Assembly (NCBI GenBank): GCA_004554665.1
Contig: SFKY01000009.1
Location: 1 to 48,606 of the forward strand
DNA length: 48,606 nt
Direction of reading: 5' to 3'
DNA from: Bacteroidales bacterium
Lineage (GTDB): Bacteria > Bacteroidota > Bacteroidia > Bacteroidales > Bacteroidaceae
Shown: in pieces, positions 32,545 to 40,795 of the stretch
Numbering within the stretch: the stretch's first letter is position 1
Layout of the letters: each line of letters begins with the position of its first letter
Notes under the pieces: generated by a model
The model's database searches: none
What the model was told of the DNA's origin: nothing
Seen by the model: only the letters and a program-made list of their open reading frames with translations
Made by a program: the position numbers and the translations under genes

Positions 32545-35500
32545 TGGTCTTGGGTTGGTTTGGGTGATTCTTTTTTAGGGGCAGGTGCCTGTTTCTTGCG
32601 GGAACCGATGGTGAAGATATCCTTGAAGTGGCGCACCTTGCGCTTCCACATGAAGCCCACGCCATACTCGCCGAGATAACCCTCCAGCCAATCGTACTTG
32701 TTGTTGTCATAGAATAGTCGCAGATACTGGCTCGAATACTGGTCGAGACGATACTGAAGCTCCACATTGTTGAAGAAAGAGTTGGCATTATCACCGCGCT
32801 GCATGTCTACTTCGGAACCGGTAGACACCTTGCCGCCGAGATTCACGCTCAACCGGTTGTTCCACAGACGCTTCGAGAAACTGAAATTGTAGTCTGTGTG
32901 CATGCCACCGGAAGCAGTGGTGGAATTGTCGACGCTCATATTGAGGTTGAGCCCCATCGACTGCATGGCTTTTCCTGCCACACTGTTGATTTCCGACTGC
33001 AAGAAAGAACTCAAGGCATTGTTCATGGAGAACGAACTGGTGTTGCCATCGGTGAGATACATGCCCGATGCCAACATGGTAATGGCCACCTTGCTACGTC
33101 CTTCCACCGTCATGGTCTTCAGTTGGTCGCTGATACTCATGTCATTGGGTGCATCGATGATAAATTCGAGTCCCAACTGACTGAGTGTTTGGGTAAGTTT
33201 CACACCGCAATCGAAATCCACTACCCTACCCGTTCCCGTGCCTTCATCCACGGCAGACTTCACATGCTCGGTGGCAGTGATGTTGAGACGGGGATTAAAC
33301 GGGTCGCCGGTAAACTCGATGTAGCTGCCGTCCTGTATGGTGAAGGTCTTGAGCGGGATAATGGGCAGCGAATACTTCATCTCACCGTTGCTGAGGGTGT
33401 AGCGTCCGGTAAGTGTGAGTTCGTCTACAGGATTATAGCTCATCACCAGATTGCCGCCACCCATCAGGTCGATATAGTTGGAATGGTCGGCATTGAGCAT
33501 ACACAGGATACGGGCAGCCTCGTCGATGGCCAAGCTCAACCGCATGTCCAAGCCCGAGATGACAGGCCGCTCCACCACCTCCTCGGTGGAGTCGCGGAAG
33601 TTGGTAAAGGTAACCAGTTCGTTGAGTTGGTTGTCTGCCGACAGTTCCGCATCGCGCATGACATAGGTCATATCCGTGCTGCCCAGCACATCTATCTTGC
33701 CGCGCATAGTCAGGTTGTCCACGGGACCGGTCATCAGCGCCATAAAGTTGACAAACGCCTTGCCATACGCCTCAGACCGTGGATTCTCCTTGGCGTCGAT
33801 GAGCTTGAAGTTGCGTGCCTGCATGCGCAGATTCATCGTCATGCGGTTGAAATCGCTAAAATCGAAGTTACCCGTGATGGCCAACGGTGATCCATTGCTG
33901 GCGTACATCTCAAAATTGTCGAACAACACCTTGCTCTCTGCCACTTTCACGGGCACCTCGGCGAAGCGCATCTGCACACCGTAGGGCTCACTGAAGAGAT
34001 AGGTGGAGTCCATGCGCAACTCGCCATCCACTTGCAGCCGGTCAAGACTGCCCTTGATGGCAAAATCGCCCTCGCCGTAGCCGCGCAAACCGATGATGCG
34101 GTCGGGCACGAAACCATTGAGCAGTTCCATCGGCAACCGGTTCATGCCGAAAGTGGCATCCACATAGCCCTCATCGGCCGACTGATAGGTTCCCTGCAGC
34201 GTCCCCACCTCACGCCCGTTGTGATAGAGCATACCATCGACATAATGGCCGCCGTCATCCATAGGCATATAGACAAACTCGGAGCCGATATTGCCCATCG
34301 GACACCGCTCATAAAACATGTTGGTGATGTCTACTGCCGACGAGACCGAGAGTTCCTCGGCGGTCTTCACCACATGGAAGTCGCCATTCATCATGCCGGC
34401 CACATTGGGGGTGTAAGGAATGACCGACAAAATCTTCTCCAGGTCAAACTTGTTGAGCGATACCGTCAGGTCTTGCAGCACTTCCGTATTGTTGTCATCG
34501 GAGTAAATCTGCACACCCATGCCGTCGGCGGCACGGAGTTTGAGATTGGCCGACACCCGATGGTCGGTACCCAAGAACACATAGTTGCTGTCGTTTACTT
34601 CAAACCGTTTGTAACCCAGAATGGGGTCTTCGCCGAAGATGCGCACCCTCACGCCCTCAGCCTCCATCGCTCCAGACAGACCGAGCGCCAAGCCCAACTT
34701 GTCATTGGCATCGTAGACATTGGTGGTGAGATACGCCCCCCGCTCGTGGATGCCTCCCTTGAAGAGCGCATTGAAGGTATAATCGGGATTGTGCTTGTTG
34801 TTACGAATCTGGGCGCTGTAAGTGGTGCGCAGCGAGTCGGAGACTACGGCAAAGCGCAGCGTGTCGAGCAAGATACTGTCTACCACCAACGAGTCTATCT
34901 GCATCCGGCCATTAAGTCCCGACACTGGCGACGACTCCATGTCCATCAGCACGCGGGCCAGTTCGTAGCCGCTACGCTTGAGCAACCGGCACACCACATT
35001 CTCCTTGCCACTGTTGAGACAGATGCGGGCCATCGGCAGACGCTCCCTCAGTCTCACTTGGTCGATATAGTTGTCGTGCAACTGGTGCTGTATCTCATCC
35101 ACCAGCCGCCCCATCTGCTTGATGAGCAACTCGTAACTGCCCGACGCATCCGCATGTAGGTGGAAGTCGCCGCAATCGGCCACGGCATGGGTGGTGTCTC
35201 TCGTAGCCAGCACATCGAGCACCAAGTCTTCGGGACGGTACACCCGCCCGCGGTCGTTGATGACCATATCGCTCACAAACCCCTGTATCATGTGGCTGTC
35301 CTTGAAGTTGGTCTCCAGGTCCACATGACTACAAACCCCGATATCGAGCGGCTCCCTGGCCAGTCCCAGCCCACGCACATCCACATGGGCGAGGTCGCAG
35401 GCAAAGGTACCCTTCATCACCTTGCCGTTGGTATAACCGTCGTACATCAGGTTGCCGTCTATCAGCGCATTGGCACTGGCCAACGACAGGCGCGCCCTGC

Positions 35501-37154
35501 CGCCTCCCAGTCCGACCGAAGCTGTGACTTTATCGAAATGGTAGGTCTGATAGCCCAACTGCCGGATGTCTACCTTGGCCTCTAAGCGTGTACGGGGAGA
35601 AAGGAGGTCGGTACCGGCACCTTGCACATCGACACTGCCCGTGAGGGTGCCAAGACCGGAGGTGGGAAGGAAACCACCCAGGCGGAACCCGTCGGCCTGA
35701 AGATGGGCGCGATACCCCATACGGGCGGCATCGAACTGCACATTGCCACGGAGACTTCCGCTACGCTCCGAAGCGGTGAGCACGGCATCGTAGCGCGGGC
35801 CGTCTACCCCCACCCGGGCTTTGAGCGACACGCCGGCAGGCAGCGCCACGCTACCCGGTACGACAGCCAACTGCTTGCGGGTGGTGGCCGTCACGTCTAC
35901 CTTGGCAGTCAGGCGGTCCATATCGGTAAGATTGCCCACAAATCCGTCGGCAGTGAGTTCGAAGAAGGAGGGCAAGCGCAGGCGCACATCCGAGAGATGG
36001 GCCTTCTGCATATTGCCGCGCAGCGAGACATCCACCATCAAGGGTTCGTCGGGCCAGCGGCGATCCAAATCGGTTACCGCACCAGCAGCCAGACAAACCA
36101 AGTCGTGCTTGCCCACACTTCCATGCAGCGAGGCGCTGAGTTTGCCGGGGCTGATGGAGTCGAAGGCATTCATATCCATATCCAACTGCGCCTTCAGTTC
36201 CGAGGCTGTAGTCCTGAGATGCAGGTCGGGGATGTGCACCGCCACCGAATCCATCGTGAAGGTGGTAGAACCGTGGGTCAATGTGAGGCCGCAACGCTCC
36301 TTAAACCGGAGCGCGGAGACACGGGTGGAAAGGCGTGAGGCATCATAATAGAGGCTGTCGATGCGCAAGCCCAACGAGGTGAGCGACAGATGGTTGGCAT
36401 CCAAGCCCTCCACGCGCGGAGCAAAGCGGTCATAGTAGGCCAACCGTCCATTGCGCCATTCCACCTTGCCCGTGCGGTATATGCCTTGGCCAAGGTCAAA
36501 ATAACCATCGGCCACAGAGGCCGCTCCCATGTGTGCCATCAGCAGCAGCGTGTCGCCGGGCATATGGAGCGTAAGCGAGGTGTTGTGGAGCGCCAGCCTG
36601 TCCAACTGTATCTTCCACTCGTTGCTGCTCTCGGTCGTGTCGGGGGGCACCGTGTCGCTCAGCGCCACGTCCAACCGGGCATTGCGCAGCATGGCCTCAT
36701 CTATCCGCACCAAGGAGCGCCCCAAGTCTATGCCGTGTGCCCGCAGCAGGAGCTTCCCCACGCTGCCGCTCACCCTTGCGGAGGCGATAAGCGTACCCGT
36801 ATTGAGTCGTACATCGGTCAGCGAAAACTCGTCGATGTACACCTTGCCCTGCAAAAGGGGCAACAGGCGGACATCGGCCACCACCCTCGAGATGGCTGCC
36901 ACGGTATCTATATGCGCAGGCAACGTATCGTTGGGTCTCAGGGCCATCACATCTTCCACTGCCAAGTCGAGGGGGAAAGCCAATCTCACCCTGTCGATGG
37001 TGACGGTCATACCCGTCTGCTCCGAGACATACGCTGTGGCCTGCTTGACCGCCCACCGCTGGAAAGGCGGGAAGTAAAACAGGAGTGGCAACAGCAGGAG
37101 TAAGCCGATTGGGCATCCTACTGCCAGTCCTATCCATTTGGCTATGCGCTTCAT
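32541..37154 (-). CDS. tamB: TamB-like translocation and assembly module protein
   Basis: 1,537 residues from the ATG at 37152-37154; an upstream in-frame TTG at 37166 would add only four. MKRIAKWIGLAVGCPIGLLLLLPLLFYFPPF is an uncleaved N-terminal anchor. The bulk is a long series of amphipathic beta strands (AsmA-like at the start, then the bridge-like groove), and the C-terminal DUF490/TamB domain is seen around residues 1,080-1,500 (FTGDPFNPRLNITATEHVKSAVDEGTGTGRVVDFDCGVKLT, LGLEFIIDAPNDMSISDQL). TamB-type proteins span the periplasm and move phospholipids or help barrel assembly. The last 30 residues are basic and Pro/Lys-rich. It overlaps tamL by four bases. The leader is long and carries palindrome array D. 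Confidence 0.93.
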   Translation of the reverse strand: MKRIAKWIGLAVGCPIGLLLLLPLLFYFPPFQRWAVKQATAYVSEQTGMTVTIDRVRLAFPLDLAVEDVMALRPNDTLPAHIDTVAAISRVVADVRLLPLLQGKVYIDEFSLTDVRLNTGTLIASARVSGSVGKLLLRAHGIDLGRSLVRIDEAMLRNARLDVALSDTVPPDTTESSNEWKIQLDRLALHNTSLTLHMPGDTLLLMAHMGAASVADGYFDLGQGIYRTGKVEWRNGRLAYYDRFAPRVEGLDANHLSLTSLGLRIDSLYYDASRLSTRVSALRFKERCGLTLTHGSTTFTMDSVAVHIPDLHLRTTASELKAQLDMDMNAFDSISPGKLSASLHGSVGKHDLVCLAAGAVTDLDRRWPDEPLMVDVSLRGNMQKAHLSDVRLRLPSFFELTADGFVGNLTDMDRLTAKVDVTATTRKQLAVVPGSVALPAGVSLKARVGVDGPRYDAVLTASERSGSLRGNVQFDAARMGYRAHLQADGFRLGGFLPTSGLGTLTGSVDVQGAGTDLLSPRTRLEAKVDIRQLGYQTYHFDKVTASVGLGGGRARLSLASANALIDGNLMYDGYTNGKVMKGTFACDLAHVDVRGLGLAREPLDIGVCSHVDLETNFKDSHMIQGFVSDMVINDRGRVYRPEDLVLDVLATRDTTHAVADCGDFHLHADASGSYELLIKQMGRLVDEIQHQLHDNYIDQVRLRERLPMARICLNSGKENVVCRLLKRSGYELARVLMDMESSPVSGLNGRMQIDSLVVDSILLDTLRFAVVSDSLRTTYSAQIRNNKHNPDYTFNALFKGGIHERGAYLTTNVYDANDKLGLALGLSGAMEAEGVRVRIFGEDPILGYKRFEVNDSNYVFLGTDHRVSANLKLRAADGMGVQIYSDDNNTEVLQDLTVSLNKFDLEKILSVIPYTPNVAGMMNGDFHVVKTAEELSVSSAVDITNMFYERCPMGNIGSEFVYMPMDDGGHYVDGMLYHNGREVGTLQGTYQSADEGYVDATFGMNRLPMELLNGFVPDRIIGLRGYGEGDFAIKGSLDRLQVDGELRMDSTYLFSEPYGVQMRFAEVPVKVAESKVLFDNFEMYASNGSPLAITGNFDFSDFNRMTMNLRMQARNFKLIDAKENPRSEAYGKAFVNFMALMTGPVDNLTMRGKIDVLGSTDMTYVMRDAELSADNQLNELVTFTNFRDSTEEVVERPVISGLDMRLSLAIDEAARILCMLNADHSNYIDLMGGGNLVMSYNPVDELTLTGRYTLSNGEMKYSLPIIPLKTFTIQDGSYIEFTGDPFNPRLNITATEHVKSAVDEGTGTGRVVDFDCGVKLTQTLSQLGLEFIIDAPNDMSISDQLKTMTVEGRSKVAITMLASGMYLTDGNTSSFSMNNALSSFLQSEINSVAGKAMQSMGLNLNMSVDNSTTASGGMHTDYNFSFSKRLWNNRLSVNLGGKVSTGSEVDMQRGDNANSFFNNVELQYRLDQYSSQYLRLFYDNNKYDWLEGYLGEYGVGFMWKRKVRHFKDIFTIGSRKKQAPAPKKESPKPTQDQ

Positions 37155-37237
37155 ACGTTGTCTCAAAATATCGTTCTTTTATCTGTAACTTTCCTGGCAG
37201 GCACTTCACTCCACAGGCCCGAACATCGTTTGGCTGA

Positions 37238-37303
37238 GCTAAAGGTGGCATTTAGGGTGGCTAAACGTGGCATTTACGATAGCTAAACGTGGCGTTTACG
37301 TTT
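37238..37303 (+). repeat. Palindromic 22-bp array, copy D
   Basis: Three contiguous 22-base units (37238-37259, 37260-37281, 37282-37303), each GCTAAA[CG]GTGGC[AG]TTTA plus a variable tail. It is the most regular of the four related arrays. It lies between the tamB ATG and a TACCTTTG box, so it is in the presumed tamB leader. Confidence 0.9.
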
Positions 37304-37305
37304 TG

Positions 37306-37379
37306 CAAAGGTATTTGCCCTTCTTGCTGAGGTGCCGCCTATCTCTTGCAAAGATAGTGCAAGAAGTCTATAATGCAAA
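37306..37379 (-). promoter_or_regulatory. Two promoter candidates for tamB-tamL
   Basis: On the minus strand: TTTG (37376-37379), 19 bases, TATCTTTG (37349-37356) is a full consensus promoter. A second -7 box, TACCTTTG, lies at 37306-37313 next to array D without a clear -33. Leaders would be about 190 and 150 bases. Confidence 0.65.
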
Positions 37380-37430
37380 AGAAAAAATACTTTTTTATGC
37401 TTTTCAGTGGTCAAAAAATCCTCATAGGCC

Positions 37431-37486
37431 ATCGCGGGAACAAGCCATCCTGCCCCATAGGCGCAGCGACTGCTTGTTCCCGCGAT
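37431..37486 (-). terminator. Terminator after the rluA-type gene
   Basis: A perfect 15-bp inverted repeat, ATCGCGGGAACAAGC (37431-37445) and its complement (37472-37486), directly after the stop at 37492. On the minus strand TTTTTT follows about 15 bases after the stem. Confidence 0.7.
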
Positions 37487-37491
37487 TGTAG

Positions 37492-38172
37492 TTATTCGCC
37501 GTGGGCAGGCTGTATGGCCTGCCACAGGTTGTCGTCAGGCACTGGCGCCACGACCGACACAGGCTCTTTGGACACCGGGTGCACCAGTTCTACTTTGCGC
37601 GCCAGCAGCGAGATGCTGCCATCGGGATTGGAACGGGGAGCGCCATACTTCAGATCGCCCTTGATAGGACAGCCCATGCGGGCCAACTGGCAGCGTATCT
37701 GGTGGTGACGGCCTGTCATGAGCTGTATCTCCAGCAGACTGTAGCGGTCTGTGCAGCCGATCAGCCTATAGTGCAGCACTGCTTTCTTGGACCTCGGCAC
37801 CTCACGGTCATAGGCATAGCTCTTGTTTTGCTTCTCGTTGCGCACCAGCCAGTGGGTAAGCGTGCCCTCTTCCACAGCAGGCTTGTCTTTCACAATGGCC
37901 CAATAGGTCTTGTGCACATCGCCCACCCTGAACATCTCGTTGAGTCTTGACAGGGCTTTCGATGTCCTGGCAAACACCACCAGCCCCGAAACCGGCCGGT
38001 CGAGACGGTGCACCACACCGAGAAACACGTTGCCGGGCTTGTGGTACGCCTCCTTGATATAGGCTTTCACCGTCTCGGAGAGCGGTTCGTCACCCGTCTT
38101 GTCGCCCTGTACAATCTCTCCGCTCCGCTTGTTGACGATGATGATGTGGTTATCTTCGTAGACTACTTCCAT
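37492..38172 (-). CDS. RluA-family pseudouridine synthase
   Basis: 226 residues from the ATG at 38170-38172; the open frame extends 20 codons higher but MEVVYEDNHIIIVNKRSGEIVQGD is the normal start of short RluA proteins. It changes U to pseudouridine in rRNA or tRNA. The catalytic motif is VHRLDRPVSGLVVFARTSKAL, with the active-site Asp in HRLDRP. The C-terminal part has EIQLMTGRHHQIRCQLARMGCPIKGDLKYG. There is no N-terminal S4 domain, so it is closest to RluA/TruC-type enzymes, and the target base cannot be told. Last gene of the probable tetR-fabG-rluA group, with a strong terminator. Confidence 0.92.
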   Translation of the reverse strand: MEVVYEDNHIIIVNKRSGEIVQGDKTGDEPLSETVKAYIKEAYHKPGNVFLGVVHRLDRPVSGLVVFARTSKALSRLNEMFRVGDVHKTYWAIVKDKPAVEEGTLTHWLVRNEKQNKSYAYDREVPRSKKAVLHYRLIGCTDRYSLLEIQLMTGRHHQIRCQLARMGCPIKGDLKYGAPRSNPDGSISLLARKVELVHPVSKEPVSVVAPVPDDNLWQAIQPAHGE

Positions 38173-38247
38173 ACGGTTCCTTCTTCCTATTAACGCAGAT
38201 GGCCACAGGCATCGGTGCCCGTGGCCATCCACCTATTGAGTAGTTTC

Positions 38248-39000
38248 TTACATGTTCATACCACCGTCTACCTGGATTACCTGACCAGATACATAGCTGG
38301 ACAGATCAGATGCCAGATAGAGTGCCGTGTTGGCAATATCCTCGGTAGTACCGCCGCGGCGGAGAGGAATCTTGCTGGCCCACTCCTTGCGCACCTCCTC
38401 AGAGAGTGCCTGGGTCATGGCTGTATCGATAAAGCCCGGTGCGATGGCGTTGGCACGTATGCCCTTGGGACCCATCTCCTGCGCTACGCTCTTGGCCAGT
38501 GCGATGAGGCCGGCCTTAGAGGCTGCATAGTTAGACTGTCCGGCGTTGCCGTGTACACCTACCACTGATGCCATGTTGATGATCGAACCCTTGCGCTGAC
38601 GCATCATCACGGGCACACAAGCGTGGATAAAGTTGAATGCGCTCTTGAGGTTGACAGCTATCACAGCGTCCCACTGCTGCTCTGTCATGCGGAGCATCAG
38701 GCCGTCTTTTGTGATTCCTGCATTGTTGACCAGTATATCTACGGAGCCAAACTCCTCCTTTACCTTAGCCACCACGTCTGCAGTCTGTGCAAAGTCGGCT
38801 GCATTGCTCGCATATCCCTTGGCCTTAACACCCAGGGCGGCAATCTCGCGCTCGGTGGCCAGGCCGCCGTGCTCCTCGTCGATGAATAGGTCTGTAAATG
38901 CGACGTTGGCTCCCTCAGAAGCAAACTTCAGCGCGATAGCTTTGCCGATACCGCGCGCAGCACCCGTGATCAGGGCTGTCTTACCAGTTAATAATCCCAT
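38248..39000 (-). CDS. fabG: 3-oxoacyl-ACP reductase FabG
   Basis: 250 residues, standard short-chain dehydrogenase. FabG reduces 3-oxoacyl-ACP to 3-hydroxyacyl-ACP with NADPH in type II fatty acid synthesis. Seen: cofactor loop TGAARGIGKA, NNAG structural motif, catalytic Ser in INMASVVG, and YAASK with catalytic Tyr and Lys; then PGFIDTAMT and the C-terminal SSYVSGQVIQVDGGMNM. The DGGM ending and overall pattern favour FabG over other SDRs, though no other fab genes are near. It follows the TetR-type regulator gene by 42 bases, suggesting regulation of lipid synthesis by that regulator. Confidence 0.92.
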   Translation of the reverse strand: MGLLTGKTALITGAARGIGKAIALKFASEGANVAFTDLFIDEEHGGLATEREIAALGVKAKGYASNAADFAQTADVVAKVKEEFGSVDILVNNAGITKDGLMLRMTEQQWDAVIAVNLKSAFNFIHACVPVMMRQRKGSIINMASVVGVHGNAGQSNYAASKAGLIALAKSVAQEMGPKGIRANAIAPGFIDTAMTQALSEEVRKEWASKIPLRRGGTTEDIANTALYLASDLSSYVSGQVIQVDGGMNM

Positions 39001-39042
39001 TGTTTTATCGTTTTTTTAATGTGAATGTAATGTCATTGCCTG

Positions 39043-39636
39043 TCAGGTTGTGGTACTTTTGCCGAGTGCGCCATACACCACCTTGGCCACAAGGGGCTTA
39101 CTCGACTCCACATCAAGCCCGTGCCCCAACCGTCCGTAGATAAACGGCACCTCAAGCCCCTTGATACAGTAGTGGGTGATATCGGCCACCAGTTCCACAT
39201 TTTCCATATCAAACTCGCCATCGGCCTTTCCCTCGGCATAGACCTTGCGGAACAGTTCGATCTCGTACTCATCGAAGTTCTTGCGCACCTTCTCCACCAT
39301 CCATATATTACGGAAAAACTCGGCACGCAGGTTACCATTGCGCACCACCGTCTCGCGAATCATGCTCAGATGGGTATAGATGAGTTCGATGATCTTGTCT
39401 TGGGGGCGGAGTTTCATGGCGGCGACTTCGTCCAACTTATCCGAGAGGCGCTCCAGCTCCGACTCTATCACCGCCGAATAGACGTCTTCCTTGCGGTTAA
39501 AATAGGTATAGAGCGTGCGGCGGCCCTTTCCCGAAGCCACGGCTATATCGTTCATCGTCGTATTGGCTATGCCGTTTTTGGCAAAGAGCTGTCTGGCAAC
39601 ATCCACCAGCATCTGTCTCGTCTTGGATATGGACAT
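39043..39636 (-). CDS. TetR/AcrR-family transcriptional regulator
   Basis: 197 residues from the ATG at 39634-39636. The open frame goes on to 39693, but that is inside the operator palindrome. Residues about 5-50 form the TetR helix-turn-helix (TRQMLVDVARQLFAKNGIANTTMNDIAVASGKGRRTLYTYFNRKEDVYSAV). The rest is an all-helical ligand domain of no recognised subtype. It leads a group with fabG and an rluA-type gene, so a fatty-acid-responsive repressor is a fair guess. A 26-base palindrome over its promoter suggests it controls itself. Confidence 0.9.
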   Translation of the reverse strand: MSISKTRQMLVDVARQLFAKNGIANTTMNDIAVASGKGRRTLYTYFNRKEDVYSAVIESELERLSDKLDEVAAMKLRPQDKIIELIYTHLSMIRETVVRNGNLRAEFFRNIWMVEKVRKNFDEYEIELFRKVYAEGKADGEFDMENVELVADITHYCIKGLEVPFIYGRLGHGLDVESSKPLVAKVVYGALGKSTTT

Positions 39637-39667
39637 AATCGTTATCGTATCTATAGCGCGCACCCGA

Positions 39668-39693
39668 TTGCACACGCCGTTTATCGTGTGCAA
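39668..39693. promoter_or_regulatory. Palindromic operator, likely site of the TetR-type regulator
   Basis: TTGCACACG (39668-39676), 8 bases, CGTGTGCAA (39685-39693): perfect 9-bp half-sites. The right half overlaps the -7 box (39691-39698) of the regulator gene, the classic place for a self-repressor. Confidence 0.65.
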
Positions 39694-39722
39694 AATTATA
39701 ACTTTTCAGCCAAATACGCAAA
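39691..39722 (-). promoter_or_regulatory. Promoter of tetR-fabG-rluA group
   Basis: Minus strand: TTTG (39719-39722), 20 bases, TAATTTTG (39691-39698). Consensus spacing; the start region carries the palindrome. Confidence 0.65.
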
Positions 39723-39891
39723 TTATTCCCCACCTTTTTTCATCCAGCCCCTCACATATTGGGCGCAACGCCTGCTGCCGGCAGTCCTCCACATCCCGCC
39801 TGTGCACATAATATAATTAAGGTGTAGCAGCATCAGAAGGGGCCGCCAAACCACTTTAACATATAGAAACTGAAAAAAATGGGCAAAAAAC

Positions 39892-39922
39892 TTGCACAGT
39901 TCGCCGAAAAGCAGTACCTTTG
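39892..39922 (+). promoter_or_regulatory. Promoter of the initiator tRNA gene
   Basis: TTG (39892-39894), 20 bases, TACCTTTG (39915-39922), 20 bases before the mature tRNA 5' end. Confidence 0.7.
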
Positions 39923-39942
39923 CATCCGCAAATAAGAAACAT

Positions 39943-40015
39943 CGCGGAGTGGAGCAGTTGGTAGCTCGCCAGGCTCATAACCTGGAGGTCGCATGTTCGA
40001 GTCCTGCCTCCGCAA
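39943..40015 (+). tRNA. Initiator tRNA-fMet (CAT anticodon)
   Basis: A 73-base cloverleaf. Acceptor stem CGCGGAG/CTCCGCA with the unpaired C1:A72 that marks initiator tRNAs; D-stem GAGC/GCTC with A11:U24, also initiator-specific; anticodon stem CCAGG/CCTGG around CTCATAA; T-loop TTCGAGT. Odd points: the anticodon stem lacks the three consecutive G:C pairs (the 29:41 pair is A:U), and T-stem position 52:62 is U:C. CCA is not fully encoded (CA follows the discriminator A). A terminator follows at once. Confidence 0.93.
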
Positions 40016-40022
40016 CAAGATT

Positions 40023-40058
40023 GCCCGAAACATCTCTCCATAGGGTTTCGGGCTTTTT
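40023..40058 (+). terminator. Terminator of the tRNA-fMet gene
   Basis: GCCCGAAAC (40023-40031) pairs with GTTTCGGGC (40045-40053), followed by TTTTT. Textbook intrinsic terminator. Confidence 0.85.
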
Positions 40059-40099
40059 AGTATCCCTACATCGAACCATTCAAAAAAATAGCCAGACAG

Positions 40100-40645
40100 A
40101 TGATAGACGAGATTCTTACTTACAACCAACAGTTTGTAGCTGCCAAAGACTACGAGCGTTACACCACCGACAAATACCCCGACAAACGGTTGGCTGTGCT
40201 CTCATGCATGGACACGCGACTCACCGAACTGCTTCCTGCCGCGCTCGGACTGCGCAATGGCGACGCGAAGATTATCAAAAACGCAGGCGGACTGGTCATC
40301 GCTCCCTTCGACTCGGCCATGCGGAGCCTCATCGTGGCTGTCTACGAACTGGGGGTGCAGGAGATTATGGTCGTGGCCCACTCCGGCTGCGGTGCCTGCC
40401 ATATGAGCTATGACCACTTTCACAATCAGATGCTCGAGAGGGGTGTGACCGACACCACGCTCGACACCATTCGCAAGTGTGGCATCGATCTCAACACTTG
40501 GTTAGAGGGTTTCCGTGACACACCTGAGTCTGTACGCCGCACGGTTACCACCATCAAGACCCATCCGCTCATGCCGACAGACATCATCGTGCGTGGCTTT
40601 ATCATCGATTCCACCACCGGCGAGTTGCAGGAAATCCCTGTCTGA
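40100..40645 (+). CDS. Beta-class carbonic anhydrase
   Basis: 181 residues. It interconverts carbon dioxide and bicarbonate in the cytoplasm with a zinc ion. Zinc ligands and active-site residues are C36, D38 and R40 (LSCMDTRL) and H94 and C97 (HSGCGAC), the standard C-x-D-x-R and H-x2-C pair. The length is on the short side of the family, close to type II/clade C forms in anaerobes. No signal peptide. The gene starts 42 bases after the tRNA terminator; no TAnnTTTG box is seen in that gap. Confidence 0.93.
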   Translation: MIDEILTYNQQFVAAKDYERYTTDKYPDKRLAVLSCMDTRLTELLPAALGLRNGDAKIIKNAGGLVIAPFDSAMRSLIVAVYELGVQEIMVVAHSGCGACHMSYDHFHNQMLERGVTDTTLDTIRKCGIDLNTWLEGFRDTPESVRRTVTTIKTHPLMPTDIIVRGFIIDSTTGELQEIPV

Positions 40646-40712
40646 CACCCATACTCCCTCTCCTAACCTTCGGTCTGGGGGCTACTTTCCCCCAATCGTA
40701 GCCTCACCCCCT

Positions 40713-40735
40713 CTCCCTCCCACTTGGCGAGGGAG
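40713..40735. repeat. CTCCCTC/GAGGGAG inverted repeat
   Basis: Arms 40713-40719 and 40729-40735 after the carbonic anhydrase stop. The surrounding CCTCACCCC...GGCGAGGG wording resembles 46045-46079 and 46170-46194. Confidence 0.55.
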
Positions 40736-40756
40736 ACACTAAAAACATGTTAATAT

Positions 40757-40788
40757 TTTGCCTGTGTCGGCAGTTAATAGTACCTTTA
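40757..40788 (+). promoter_or_regulatory. Promoter of the GH2 gene, very close to the start codon
   Basis: TTTG (40757-40760), 20 bases, TACCTTTA (40781-40788). The ATG is at 40796, only seven bases past the -7 box, so the mRNA would have almost no leader. Confidence 0.6.
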
Positions 40789-40795
40789 CAGCACT

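Larger units (their letters stand above)
37167..37491. other. tamB upstream region, 325 bases
   Basis: From right to left it holds the rluA terminator (37431-37486), the two tamB promoter candidates, palindrome array D, and about 80 plain bases before the tamB ATG. No gene is seen. Confidence 0.6.
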
